This document shows, one piece after another, positions 1 through 8,562 of a stretch of 64,000 bases of DNA (within the stretch, counting starts at the first letter, position 1; every line of letters starts with the position of its first letter). A program made the translations under genes and the position numbers. The stretch is from positions 3,358,688 to 3,422,687 of the forward strand of contig JAVDKL010000001.1 of the NCBI GenBank assembly GCA_030849965.1. The letters are read 5' to 3'. The notes under the pieces are model-generated. The model worked only from the letters and a program-made list of their open reading frames with translations, was not told the DNA's origin and made no database searches. Source of the stretch: Schauerella fraxinea. Its GTDB lineage: Bacteria; Pseudomonadota; Gammaproteobacteria; Burkholderiales; Burkholderiaceae_B.

Positions 1-218
1 CCCGCGCGACGGGGCTCACCTTGGTGCCGGCGGTAATGCAGCAACTGGCGCCCGAGGCGCCGGGCCTGTCGCGCGATTGGCCGCAGCCGTCGGTGGATTA
101 CAACCAGAATCAGGGCTACGCCCTGCAGTGGTTTGCATTTGCCGCCATCGCGGCGATTGCCTGGCTGGTCGTGCTGGTGCGCGCATTGCGCCGCCGGCGT
201 GCCGCCAGCCTTGATTAA
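1..218 (+). CDS. SURF1 family cytochrome oxidase biogenesis protein (C-terminal fragment)
   Basis: Only the last 70 or so residues lie in the window; the reading frame is open from base 3 and the 5' end is outside. The fragment ends with a Gln-Gly-Tyr-Ala-x-Gln-Trp-Phe stretch, a single hydrophobic helix and an Arg-rich tail, which is how SURF1 proteins end (second transmembrane helix, cytoplasmic basic end). SURF1 helps insert haem a into subunit I of cytochrome c oxidase. The genes that follow (SCO-like protein, ctaA, ctaB, SCO) are its usual partners in Burkholderiales, which supports the call despite the short fragment. Confidence 0.75.
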   Translation, partial: RATGLTLVPAVMQQLAPEAPGLSRDWPQPSVDYNQNQGYALQWFAFAAIAAIAWLVVLVRALRRRRAASLD

Positions 219-255
219 CCCGATTGCCTTGAACCGATTGCAGGAACCGCCCGCC

Positions 256-897
256 GTGTCTACCGCCCCTCAGCCCACCCCGCGTCCGCGCCGCTCGCTC
301 GCGCCGATGATCGCGGTATTTCTGGTCAGTCTGGCGCCGATCGTGGCGGCATTCGTGGTGTATTTCAATCCGCAATGGTGGCCCACCGACTCTGGCGCCT
401 ATGGCCAGCTGGTAGATCCCCAGCGCCCGATACCGGGTCCGGCCGAGATGCCGCTTGCCACGCTGGACGGCAAGCCCTACGACTTGAACGCCTTGCGGGG
501 CCGCTGGGTGCTTGCCGCTGCTGACGAGGCCGAGTGCCCCGAATCCTGCGCGCGTAAGCTCTTCATCATTCGCAACACGCACGCGAGTCTGGGCAAGAAC
601 GTCGATCGCCTGATGCGCGTGTGGTTCATCACCGATGGCGCGCCGGTGCCGCAAAAAGTGCTGGATGCGTACGTCGGTACGGTCATGGTGCGCGGCAAAC
701 CGGCCGATCTGGCGCCGTTTTTGTTGGGCGCAGGCCCGGCGGCTGCCTCGGCAGTCACCGTGGCCGATGAACTGGACGGACCCATCTGGATGATCGATCC
801 GCTGGGCCATCTCATGCAGCAGTTTCCCGACGAGGCCGACCCCGTCGAGGTGCGCAACGACGTGCGCAAACTCATTTCCAACTCCCGTATTGGTTGA
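256..897 (+). CDS. SCO-like membrane-anchored thioredoxin-fold protein of the cytochrome oxidase cluster
   Basis: A protein of 213 residues if it starts at GTG 256, chosen because AGGAA lies about 10 nt upstream; the longer frame runs back through the SURF1 gene and is unlikely. A basic N-terminus is followed by one transmembrane helix (about residues 18-38) and a periplasmic thioredoxin-like domain. The segment Glu-Cys-Pro-Glu-Ser-Cys-Ala-Arg gives a CxxxC pair, as in SCO copper chaperones. The SCO copper-ligand His is not present at the matching place near the C-terminus, where Asp-Gly-Pro-Ile-Trp-Met-Ile-Asp is found. It sits between SURF1 and ctaA. Role inferred: thiol reductant or copper delivery for CuA assembly. 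Confidence 0.7.
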   Translation: MSTAPQPTPRPRRSLAPMIAVFLVSLAPIVAAFVVYFNPQWWPTDSGAYGQLVDPQRPIPGPAEMPLATLDGKPYDLNALRGRWVLAAADEAECPESCARKLFIIRNTHASLGKNVDRLMRVWFITDGAPVPQKVLDAYVGTVMVRGKPADLAPFLLGAGPAAASAVTVADELDGPIWMIDPLGHLMQQFPDEADPVEVRNDVRKLISNSRIG

Positions 898-903
898 TCC
901 GCT

Positions 904-1935
904 GTGGACCGCATTACCTCGCGCTATCGCAAACTGGTGTTCATCACCTGGTTTCTGACCCTGGACCTGATCATGTTCGGCGCCTTCGTGCGCCTGAGCG
1001 ATTCGGGCCTGGGCTGCCCCGACTGGCCGGGCTGTTATGGCTCGGTCACGCCGATCGGCGCGATGGGCGATATTCATGCCGCCACGCAAGACATGCCGTA
1101 TGGCCCAGTGACGTTGTCCAAGGCCTGGATCGAGATGATCCATCGCTATGTGGGTTCGCTCCTGGGGCTGCTCATCATTGCGTTCACGTTTATGGCGTGG
1201 CGCTACCGCAAGCAGTTGGGACGCAGCCCGAAGCTCGCCGTGGCGACGCTGGTGGCCGTGTGTGTGCAGGGTGCCTTCGGGGCCTGGACGGTCACGCACC
1301 GGTTGATGCCGGTAGTGGTAACGGCCCACTTGATGGGCGGCATGCTGTTGCTCGCCTTGATGACGTGGCTGGCGGCGCGCGAGCGTCCACATTTGCCGAT
1401 CGCCGCGTCGGCCGCCCGGTGGCGGCCTTGGATGATCGCGGCGTATGTGATCCTGATGATGCAAATCGCGCTGGGCGGGTGGGTGAGCACCAACTACGCC
1501 GCGCTGGCCTGCATGGACTTCCCGATGTGCCACGGCGAATGGGTGCCGCCCATGGATTTCCACGGCGGCTATTCGCTCATCCGGGCGTTGGGCGAGCTTC
1601 CCTCCGGCGAAATGATCTCGCAAACGGCGCTAACCGCGATTCATTGGGTACATCGCAACTTCGCGTTCTTCGTGTTTGCCTTCGTGGGCATTCTGGCCTG
1701 GCGCATGCGCCCCGAACCGGGTTTGAAAGGCCCGGCCACGCTGGTGCTGGCGTTGCTTCTGGCGCAATTGTTTACCGGCCTCACCACCATTTTCTTCCAG
1801 TGGCCGCTGCTGATTGCCGTACTGCATAACGGCGGCGCCGCCGGCTTGGTGCTGGCCAGTACGACCCTGCTGGTGCGCCTGGCCACAGCCGGCCGCGCGC
1901 CCATGCGCGACGTCGCGCAAGCGAATGGCGTCTAA
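904..1935 (+). CDS. ctaA: Haem A synthase (COX15/CtaA family)
   Basis: A protein of 343 residues with a GTG start 6 nt after the previous gene. It has about eight transmembrane helices in two four-helix halves. The first half carries the family start Phe-Val-Arg-Leu-Ser-x-Ser-Gly-Leu-Gly-Cys-Pro-Asp-Trp-Pro and the haem-ligand region around Ile-His-Arg; the second half carries Cys-Met-Asp-Phe-Pro-Met-Cys and Ile-His-Trp-Val-His-Arg. CtaA oxidises the C8 methyl of haem O to the formyl group of haem A in the cytoplasmic membrane. It lies directly before ctaB, which makes its substrate. Length is normal for the family. Confidence 0.93.
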   Translation: MDRITSRYRKLVFITWFLTLDLIMFGAFVRLSDSGLGCPDWPGCYGSVTPIGAMGDIHAATQDMPYGPVTLSKAWIEMIHRYVGSLLGLLIIAFTFMAWRYRKQLGRSPKLAVATLVAVCVQGAFGAWTVTHRLMPVVVTAHLMGGMLLLALMTWLAARERPHLPIAASAARWRPWMIAAYVILMMQIALGGWVSTNYAALACMDFPMCHGEWVPPMDFHGGYSLIRALGELPSGEMISQTALTAIHWVHRNFAFFVFAFVGILAWRMRPEPGLKGPATLVLALLLAQLFTGLTTIFFQWPLLIAVLHNGGAAGLVLASTTLLVRLATAGRAPMRDVAQANGV

Positions 1936-1944
1936 AATAGCCTT

Positions 1945-2838
1945 ATGAACACTCTTGCTGCCTCCCAGCCGGGCTTGCTGCGCCAGTATCTGGTGCTGAC
2001 CAAGCCTCGCGTGACCCAACTGGCCGTTTTTTGCGCTGTGATCGGCATGTTTCTCGCCGCACCGGGCCTGCCGGATCTGTCGCGCGTGGCGTTCGGCACC
2101 CTGGGGATCTGGTTGCTCGCGGCGGCCGCCTTCGCGATCAATTGCCTGATCGAGCAGGAAGTGGATGCCCGCATGTTGCGTACTGCTCGGCGCGCTACCG
2201 CGCGGGGCACGATCACCTCCACCCAGGTGCTGGCGCTCTCCGGGCTGCTTGGTGGCACCGGGATGTTTGTGCTGTATTTTGGCGTGAACCCGCTCACGAT
2301 GTGGCTCACCTTTGCCACCTTCGTGGGCTATGCGGTGATCTATACGATCATCCTCAAGCCGCGCACCCCGCAGAATATCGTTATCGGCGGCCTCTCCGGC
2401 GCCATGCCGCCCGCCTTGGGGTGGGCAGCCATCGCCAACGCCGTGCCGGCCGAGGCGTGGATTCTCGTCCTCATCATCTTCATCTGGACGCCGCCGCACT
2501 TCTGGGCGCTGGCGCTCTATCGCAATAACGACTACATCAAGTCAGGGTTGCCGATGCTGCCCGTGACGCACGGCCAGCAGTTCACGCGCTTGCACATCCT
2601 GCTCTACAGCTTCGCGCTGCTGGCGACCACGCTCATGCCGTACGTGATCCGCATGAGCGGCGTGCTGTATCTGGCCTGCGCGCTGGTGCTGGGCGGCATG
2701 TTCATCTACTACGCCTGGCGCCTGTATCGAGAATACAGCGACGCCTTGGCGCGCAAGCTCTTCCGCTTTTCCATCCTTTATCTTTCGCTGTTGTTTGGCG
2801 CATTGCTGGCCGATCACTGGGTCGGGCTACTGCGCTGA
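1945..2838 (+). CDS. ctaB: Protohaem IX farnesyltransferase (haem O synthase)
   Basis: A polytopic prenyltransferase of 297 residues in the UbiA superfamily, starting at ATG 1945, 9 nt after ctaA. It has seven to nine helices. The first cytosolic loop carries [15 protein letters not shown], the prenyl-diphosphate/Mg site, with Glu where many homologues have Asp. A second motif is near [10 protein letters not shown]. It adds the farnesyl group to haem B to give haem O, the substrate of CtaA, so ctaA and ctaB form one pathway. Confidence 0.95.
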   Translation: MNTLAASQPGLLRQYLVLTKPRVTQLAVFCAVIGMFLAAPGLPDLSRVAFGTLGIWLLAAAAFAINCLIEQEVDARMLRTARRATARGTITSTQVLALSGLLGGTGMFVLYFGVNPLTMWLTFATFVGYAVIYTIILKPRTPQNIVIGGLSGAMPPALGWAAIANAVPAEAWILVLIIFIWTPPHFWALALYRNNDYIKSGLPMLPVTHGQQFTRLHILLYSFALLATTLMPYVIRMSGVLYLACALVLGGMFIYYAWRLYREYSDALARKLFRFSILYLSLLFGALLADHWVGLLR

Positions 2839-2858
2839 CCCGGCCGATGGAGTTATCC

Positions 2859-3458
2859 ATGGTTGTCGTTTCTCCCGCGCGCCGCGTTGTCTTGCGTGCC
2901 GCCGTGGCCGTGTCGGTCATGGCCTTGGCCGCCGGGTGCGGCGAGTCCAAGCCCACGTTCCAGGGGTCGGATATCTCCGGCACCAATCTGGGCCGTGGCT
3001 TGCGCCTGACCGATCACAACGGGCAACTGCGTACCATCGACGACTTTAAGGGCAAGGTGGTCGTGGCGTTTTTCGGCTTTGCACAGTGCCCCGACGTGTG
3101 TCCCACGGCACTGGCCGAGCTCGCGCAGGTGATGAAGAATTTAGGCGCGGATGCCGACAAGGTTCAGGTGCTCATGATCACGGTCGACCCCGATCGCGAT
3201 ACGCAAGAGGTGCTCAAGCAATACGTGACGGCATTCGATCCGCGCTTTCTAGGCCTGCGCGGCGATGCGCAGGCGCTCAAGCAAACCGCCGATTCGTTCA
3301 AGGCGTATTACGCCCGCGCCTCGGGATCGAGCGCCAACTACAGCATGGATCACACAGCGGCGTTTTACATTCTCGACCGCGAGGGCAGTGCGCGCGTCCT
3401 GGCCAACAACACCATCGGCGCGCCCGCGCTCGAGCACGATATCAAAGCGTTGTTGTAA
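2859..3458 (+). CDS. SCO1/SenC family copper chaperone, lipoprotein
   Basis: GGAG at 2849-2852 sits 6 nt before ATG 2859, so this start (199 residues) is preferred over the in-frame ATG at 2847. The N-terminus is a lipoprotein signal ending Leu-Ala-Ala-Gly-Cys. The thioredoxin-fold domain has Gln-Cys-Pro-Asp-Val-Cys-Pro-Thr (CxxxC) and the downstream ligand His in Met-Asp-His-Thr-Ala-Ala-Phe, so all three copper ligands of a working SCO are present, unlike the CxxxC protein upstream at 256-897. It is expected to load CuA of cytochrome c oxidase on the outer face of the inner membrane. Its 3' end overlaps the convergent DUF3717 gene by 17 nt. Confidence 0.9.
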   Translation: MVVVSPARRVVLRAAVAVSVMALAAGCGESKPTFQGSDISGTNLGRGLRLTDHNGQLRTIDDFKGKVVVAFFGFAQCPDVCPTALAELAQVMKNLGADADKVQVLMITVDPDRDTQEVLKQYVTAFDPRFLGLRGDAQALKQTADSFKAYYARASGSSANYSMDHTAAFYILDREGSARVLANNTIGAPALEHDIKALL

Positions 3459-3705
3459 GCGTTTCAGCCGTGGGCGCGGCGCGCGACGTGTCGCGTGCGT
3501 TGGCTTCATCGAAAGCGGCACGGGCCTTGGGCGACAAATCGTCGATCGATAGATCGCGGAGATGGCCCACGATCATCAGCGCATAGGGTTCGGCCAAGGC
3601 GGCCGCCTGCGCGCATAGGCGCGATTCCTCGCCGGTAGCGGGGATCTGGGTGCGCCAGTAATTGATGGCGCGTTCAAGTTCGGGAAGTGAAAGCGGTTGG
3701 CTCAT
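3442..3705 (-). CDS. DUF3717 domain protein
   Basis: A small protein of 87 residues reading leftwards. The start at 3705 gives Met-Ser-Gln-Pro-Leu-Ser-Leu followed by Glu-Leu-Glu-Arg-Ala-Ile-Asn-Tyr-Trp-Arg, the opening of the DUF3717 family of Burkholderiales. It is mostly helical with no signal peptide or membrane segment. The frame extends 19 codons further upstream, but that extension does not look like the family. Function is unknown. It is tail to tail with the SCO gene, so it belongs to a separate transcript. Confidence 0.7.
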   Translation of the reverse strand: MSQPLSLPELERAINYWRTQIPATGEESRLCAQAAALAEPYALMIVGHLRDLSIDDLSPKARAAFDEANARDTSRAAPTAETLTTTL

Positions 3706-3837
3706 CCCATCATTGTCCCAGAACATCATGACGATAAGCGCGCCCCACGCCAGGCTTTGCAAACGGTCACCTTCGCAACAGACCGAAACCCCAGGGCGGT
3801 GCTATACCGAAGCACGGCAACTTCGAGGAGGCCTGCC

Positions 3838-4497
3838 ATGTCTACCCCCCATTCGGTCCAGCCGCGCGAACGCGGCATCCATCCCCTGGTCGCTACCGCT
3901 GCGGTGTGCGTGATTTTATTCAGTGGCGTGGCCGTTGCCGCCGTACTCGGCTGGTTGCCCACGCCGTGGGCGCGCGGCGCGGATAACCCTGCGATCGAAT
4001 CCGCCGCCACCGGCAAGGTGCCGCCCGAGGCGCCCAAGAAGATCGCGGCGGCGTCCACCACGACAACTCCCGCAAAGTCCACGGCGACCGGTTCGAGCGC
4101 ACCGGCCAAGTCAACGTCGACGGGTACGCCTGCGGCCGGCGACTGTGCCGCGTGTGGCGTGGTCGAGCGGGTGCGTGAAGTACGGGTGCCCTCCGGTCAA
4201 CGTCGCGACAGCAACAACATCATCGGCACCGTGGCCGGTGGTGTCGCGGGCGGCGTGATCGGCAATCAGTTTGGAGGCGGTAGTGGCCGCGATGCCCTGA
4301 CGGTCGTGGGCGCAATCGGCGGCGCGCTCGCCGGCCGGGAGATTCAGGATCGCGTGAGCGAGCAACCGACGGTCATTCGCTATGAGACGACCGTGAAGAT
4401 GAGCGATGGCTCGACCCGCACGTTTAACGGCGACCAAGTGCAATTTGCCTCGGGTGATCACGTCCGCATTGAGAACAATCAGTTGCGGCCGCGCTAG
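3838..4497 (+). CDS. Glycine zipper 2TM domain protein (SlyB/17-kDa antigen type)
   Basis: Start at ATG 3838 with GAGGAG about 7 nt upstream; 219 residues. There is one N-terminal transmembrane helix (about residues 18-40), a Pro/Ala/Ser/Thr-rich linker, a Cys-Ala-Ala-Cys pair, then a glycine zipper of two helices (Val-Ala-Gly-Gly-Val-Ala-Gly-Gly-Val-Ile-Gly-Asn-Gln and Val-Gly-Ala-Ile-Gly-Gly-Ala-Leu-Ala-Gly), and a beta-rich tail. This architecture fits an envelope protein of the SlyB/PcP family, anchored in the inner membrane and reaching into the periplasm. No catalytic role is visible. Confidence 0.8.
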   Translation: MSTPHSVQPRERGIHPLVATAAVCVILFSGVAVAAVLGWLPTPWARGADNPAIESAATGKVPPEAPKKIAAASTTTTPAKSTATGSSAPAKSTSTGTPAAGDCAACGVVERVREVRVPSGQRRDSNNIIGTVAGGVAGGVIGNQFGGGSGRDALTVVGAIGGALAGREIQDRVSEQPTVIRYETTVKMSDGSTRTFNGDQVQFASGDHVRIENNQLRPR

Positions 4498-4535
4498 TCA
4501 TTCGTTACCTTGTAGGGTGAATTAAGGAGACGACC

Positions 4536-5621
4536 ATGAGCATGCCTAACAATAATCCCTTTGTCTTGCCTGGAATGGGCCAGCATTCGGACCTGTCCGG
4601 AAACCCGCTCATGGCGAGCATGGAAATGATGCGACAGGCTTGGGCCGGTCTCACCGGTCCGGGTGGGCTCGCGCAGTCGCTGCCCATGACGCCCCCCATG
4701 AACCTCGAAGACCTTGAGCGCCGCATCTCTGAGCTGCGTTCGGTCGAGGGGTGGCTGCGCATGAATCTATCCATGCTCTCCAGCACCATTCAAGGTATGG
4801 AAGTGCAGCGATCGACGATCGCTACGTTGCGTTCCTTCGCCGATAGCTTGTCCAGCACCGACCGCACCAGCGGCGATACGCCTGCTTCCCCCCTCGAAGT
4901 GGTACTGGGCTTGCGGCCGGCGCCCAAACCGCAGGCCAAGCCAGCGGCCGCGAGCGCGTCGTCTCAATCGTCCGGTACGGCTCACACCGGCACGGGTTCT
5001 AGCACGCCGCCGAGCGGTAGCGCTGCGTCGGCTGGGTTCCCGGGGTTTGCCGGCTTTGGCCAACCGGGCACGACGGCAGGCGCAGGCACGGGTGCGCCGG
5101 GCGCCGATGCCGGTAACCGTTCCGACCAAGCCTGGTCCCAGGCTGCGGGCGATGCGGCAGCGCAAGCCAGCCAAGCCGCGGCACAAGCCGGGCAGGCCGC
5201 CAACCAGGCGGCTGGCGACGCCACTGCGCAGACGTCCAACGCCGCGCAAGCGTGGTGGGACATGTTGCAGCAGCAGTTTACGAATATTGCCGCCGCCACG
5301 GCCGCGTCCATGCCGCAAACGGCTGGCGCGGCGGATGGGCGTGCGAGCGCGGCGAAATCTGCCGGCGCCAAGTCAAGCGGCACTTCATCGGGCAGCAAAG
5401 CACCCGGCAGCCCCAAGGCGGGCAATACGACGGCATCGGGATCGGACGCCGGTGCGGCAGCCCCTTCAGCAGCACGCGGTACAGCAAAAGCGAGCGGTAA
5501 AACTGCTGCCGCCAAACCCGCTGCGGCCAAGAAGGGCGCGGCCAAGTCCGCAAGCGCCAAACGTGCGCCTGCCGCGCGCAAGGCCACGGCCCGCAAGTCC
5601 GCTTCGAACAAGACCTCCTGA
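4536..5621 (+). CDS. phaM: PhaM-like polyhydroxyalkanoate granule protein
   Basis: AAGGAGA 5 nt before ATG 4536. A protein of 361 residues. The first 110 or so (Asn-Pro-Phe-Val-Leu-Pro-Gly-Met-Gly, then Asn-Leu-Glu-Asp-Leu-Glu-Arg-Arg-Ile-Ser-Glu-Leu-Arg-Ser-Val-Glu-Gly-Trp-Leu) match the PhaM N-terminal domain that contacts PHB synthase. A long Ala/Gln/Ser-rich stretch with phasin-like heptads follows (about 200-240). The last 80 residues are Ala-Lys-rich like histone H1, the part that binds DNA in PhaM. In the known family PhaM activates PhaC and tethers PHB granules to the nucleoid. This copy is longer than I recall for the Cupriavidus protein because of the low-complexity middle. Confidence 0.8.
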   Translation: MSMPNNNPFVLPGMGQHSDLSGNPLMASMEMMRQAWAGLTGPGGLAQSLPMTPPMNLEDLERRISELRSVEGWLRMNLSMLSSTIQGMEVQRSTIATLRSFADSLSSTDRTSGDTPASPLEVVLGLRPAPKPQAKPAAASASSQSSGTAHTGTGSSTPPSGSAASAGFPGFAGFGQPGTTAGAGTGAPGADAGNRSDQAWSQAAGDAAAQASQAAAQAGQAANQAAGDATAQTSNAAQAWWDMLQQQFTNIAAATAASMPQTAGAADGRASAAKSAGAKSSGTSSGSKAPGSPKAGNTTASGSDAGAAAPSAARGTAKASGKTAAAKPAAAKKGAAKSASAKRAPAARKATARKSASNKTS

Positions 5622-5649
5622 TACTTCATTTCCCTGACGCTTCTTTCAC

Positions 5650-7023
5650 ATGCTTAACGTAGTCATTCTCGCGGCCGGTCTCGGCAAGCGCATGCAGTCC
5701 GATCTTCCCAAAGTCCTTCACACGCTGGCCGGCAAGCCTATGCTGGCGCACGTGTTGGACAGCGCCCGGCAACTCGATCCGGCGCGCATCGTCGTGGTGA
5801 TCGGCCATGGCGCTGAGCGGGTACGCGAAGCGTTTCAGGGCGAACCCGGTCTGGAATTCGCCGTGCAGCAGCCGCAGCAAGGCACCGGCCATGCCGTACA
5901 GCAAGCCGTGCCGGCTTTGCTCGAAGGCGACGGTGCCGACGACGCTACGCTGGTGCTTTACGGCGACGTGCCGCTGGTGCAGCCCGATACCTTGCGCAAC
6001 CTCCTGGCCGCGCGCGGACAGGGCATGGCGGTGCTCACCGAAACGCTGACCGATCCCACCGGCTACGGTCGCATCGTGCGTGGTGACGACGGCCAGGTGC
6101 AACGCATCGTCGAGCATAAGGATGCGTCGGACGCCGAGCGCGCGATCGATGAAGTCAACACCGGCATCCTGTGCGCGCCCACCGCGAAGCTCAAGCAATG
6201 GCTCGCACGGATCGACAATAACAACGCGCAGGGCGAGTATTACCTTACCGACGTGGTCGCGCTATCGGTGGCCGACGGCGTGCCCGTGGGCGCTGCGCAG
6301 CCTGCGGCCGGATGGGAAACGCTCGGCGTCAACAGCCGCGTGCAACAGGCCGAACTCGAACGCCGCTGGCAGCACGAACAAGCGCGCCGGCAGCTCGAAG
6401 CCGGCGTCACGTTGGCCGATCCGGCCCGCTTCGATGTGCGCGGCACGCTCACGTGCGGTCGCGACGTGTTCATCGATGTGGGTTGTGTCTTCGAAGGCAA
6501 CGTTACCCTTGCCGACGGCGTGCGTATTGGTCCGCACTGCGTGCTGCGCGATGTCACGCTTGGCCGCGGCACGCACGTCGAAGCGTTCAGCCACTTGCAC
6601 GATGCCCGGGTCGATCGCGATGCGCGTATCGGGCCCTATGCACGCCTGCGGCCCGGTGCCGACCTCGGCGCCGAAACCCACGTGGGCAATTTCGTCGAAA
6701 TCAAAAAGACGCGGCTGGGCGACGGCAGCAAGGCCAATCATCTGGCCTATCTGGGCGACGCGCAAATCGGTGCGCGCGTGAACATCGGCGCCGGCACCAT
6801 CACCTGCAACTACGACGGCGTGAACAAAAGCGTCACCGTGATCGAAGACGACGTGTTTGTCGGTTCCGATACGCAATTGATCGCGCCGGTGACGGTAGGT
6901 CGGGGTGCTACGCTGGGCGCCGGCACGACGCTGACGCGTGATGCGCCCGCCGATAAGCTCACTGTGTCGCGTGCGAAGCAGATTACGATCGAAGGCTGGC
7001 GCCGTCCGGTCAAAAAGTCGTGA
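5650..7023 (+). CDS. glmU: Bifunctional GlmU: GlcN-1-P acetyltransferase / UDP-GlcNAc pyrophosphorylase
   Basis: A protein of 457 residues, normal for GlmU. The N-terminal uridyltransferase domain starts with [11 protein letters not shown] and has Tyr-Gly-Asp-Val-Pro-Leu for the nucleotide/Mg site. The C-terminal half is a left-handed beta helix of hexapeptide repeats with Asn-Tyr-Asp-Gly and Gly-Ala-Gly-Thr of the acetyl-CoA site. It makes UDP-GlcNAc for peptidoglycan and LPS in the cytosol. Its stop codon overlaps the GTG start of the following exporter gene, so the two are probably translated in a coupled way. Confidence 0.97.
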   Translation: MLNVVILAAGLGKRMQSDLPKVLHTLAGKPMLAHVLDSARQLDPARIVVVIGHGAERVREAFQGEPGLEFAVQQPQQGTGHAVQQAVPALLEGDGADDATLVLYGDVPLVQPDTLRNLLAARGQGMAVLTETLTDPTGYGRIVRGDDGQVQRIVEHKDASDAERAIDEVNTGILCAPTAKLKQWLARIDNNNAQGEYYLTDVVALSVADGVPVGAAQPAAGWETLGVNSRVQQAELERRWQHEQARRQLEAGVTLADPARFDVRGTLTCGRDVFIDVGCVFEGNVTLADGVRIGPHCVLRDVTLGRGTHVEAFSHLHDARVDRDARIGPYARLRPGADLGAETHVGNFVEIKKTRLGDGSKANHLAYLGDAQIGARVNIGAGTITCNYDGVNKSVTVIEDDVFVGSDTQLIAPVTVGRGATLGAGTTLTRDAPADKLTVSRAKQITIEGWRRPVKKS

Positions 7024-8501
7024 GCGCGGGGCCGGACGACAAACCCGGGGGCGACATACCGCCAGTCGGGATTGGCGCGTCGGCGGCCGAGCTGAAGACC
7101 GACCCCAAGCCCGAATCCAAAGCCGAAGCGCCTCCCAAGCCCAAGCCGTACGAAGGCCTGCCCACACCCCGCCGCCACTATGCCGTGGCCACGGTGATGA
7201 TCGGCATCAGCCTCTCGGTGCTCGATGCCACCATCGCCAACGTCGCGTTGCCGGCCATTGCACAAGACCTGGACACCTCGGCAGCTGCCGCCGTCTGGAT
7301 CGTCAACGCCTACAACGTGGCCGTGGTCGCGCTATTGCTGCCGTTCTCGGCGCTGGCCGAGCGCATCGGGTTTCGCCGCATGTTTGCGATGGGCTTGGCG
7401 TTGTTCACCATGGCATCGCTCGGCTGTGCCATGGCCAACTCCCTGCAAACCCTCACGATTGCGCGCGTTGCGCAGGGGGTGGGAGCGTCGGCGTTGATGT
7501 GCCTGATGGGGGGCCTGGTGCGCAATATCTATCCCTTGAGCAAGTTGGGCATGGGGATGAGCATCAACGCCACCACGGTGGCGGTGATGTCGGTGCTGGG
7601 GCCCACGCTGGGATCGGCGATCCTATCGGTAGCGCACTGGCCGTGGATCTTTGCGATCAATGTGCCCTTCGGCTTGTTGGCACTGTTTGGCGTGCGGTTC
7701 CTGCCCGACGTGCCGCGGGTCAATGTGCGCTTCGATTGGCAAACGGCGCTGCTCAGCATGATCGTGTTTGGTGTATTCATTACCGGCGTCGATAACCTGG
7801 GTGGCAACCTGCTGCAGGGCCTGGGTCTGATCCTGGTGGCGATGGTGGCGGGCGTGATGCTCATGCATCGCTGCCGCCATCAAACGGCGCCGCTCGTGCC
7901 CATCGATTTGCTGCGCATCAAGGCGGTCGCATTTGCCGTAGGCGCGTCGTCGCTCACGTTTGCAGCCCAAATGTGCGCGTACGTTTCGCTGCCGTTCTAT
8001 TTCCAGAACACCCTGCATCGCCCTTATATCGAGATCGGGCTGCTCATGGGCGCCTGGCCCGCCGGCACGGCGCTGATCGCCATTCTCGCCGGCCGATTGA
8101 GCGACAAGTATTCCGCCGCACTCTTGAGCGGCATGGGCGCGTTGGCCATGACGATCGGTTTGCTCACCCTGGCATTCATGCCCGACACGGCGTCCAATAT
8201 TCTGATCATGTGCGCCATGCTGTTGGCCGGTCTGGGCTTCGGCTTCTTCCAAACCCCCAATAATCGCGCCATGATTTCGCCGGCCCCGCGCAATCGCAGC
8301 GGGGCGGCCGGAGGTCTGCAGGCCACTACGCGCGTCTTCGGCCAAAGCATGGGTGCGGCGTTCGTGGCAATTGCGTTCAGCCTGAGCGGCGCGTTGCATG
8401 GGCCTTGGGCGGCGCTGCTGGTGGCTTCGTTCTGCGCGTTTCTCGCCGTGGTCGTCAACACCGTGCGGTTTCGCGAGATGAATCCGAAGGCGGCAGCATG
8501 A
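7020..8501 (+). CDS. MFS drug/H+ antiporter, DHA2 (14-TM) type
   Basis: The GTG start at 7020 overlaps the glmU stop codon. 493 residues: a hydrophilic Pro/Lys-rich N-terminal tail of about 45 residues, then 13-14 hydrophobic helices. The first helix carries the DHA2 pattern [13 protein letters not shown], and the loop after helix 2 has Ala-Glu-Arg-Ile-Gly-Phe-Arg-Arg-Met, the MFS motif A position. It is an inner-membrane exporter of the EmrB/QacA group; the substrate cannot be read from sequence. The overlap with glmU suggests a shared transcript, not necessarily a shared pathway. Confidence 0.88.
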   Translation: MSAGPDDKPGGDIPPVGIGASAAELKTDPKPESKAEAPPKPKPYEGLPTPRRHYAVATVMIGISLSVLDATIANVALPAIAQDLDTSAAAAVWIVNAYNVAVVALLLPFSALAERIGFRRMFAMGLALFTMASLGCAMANSLQTLTIARVAQGVGASALMCLMGGLVRNIYPLSKLGMGMSINATTVAVMSVLGPTLGSAILSVAHWPWIFAINVPFGLLALFGVRFLPDVPRVNVRFDWQTALLSMIVFGVFITGVDNLGGNLLQGLGLILVAMVAGVMLMHRCRHQTAPLVPIDLLRIKAVAFAVGASSLTFAAQMCAYVSLPFYFQNTLHRPYIEIGLLMGAWPAGTALIAILAGRLSDKYSAALLSGMGALAMTIGLLTLAFMPDTASNILIMCAMLLAGLGFGFFQTPNNRAMISPAPRNRSGAAGGLQATTRVFGQSMGAAFVAIAFSLSGALHGPWAALLVASFCAFLAVVVNTVRFREMNPKAAA

Positions 8502-8562
8502 GCGCCGGTGTCGATCCTTATAATGCCGCCTGGCATCCCGGCAACAATGATCGACGCCCCAC

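Noticed and set aside
16..1623. Long open frame on the minus strand opposite SURF1/ctaA (535 codons)
   Set aside because: It is antisense to well-recognised genes, has Arg/His/Gln-rich composition with no fold pattern, and is explained by GC-rich codon bias.
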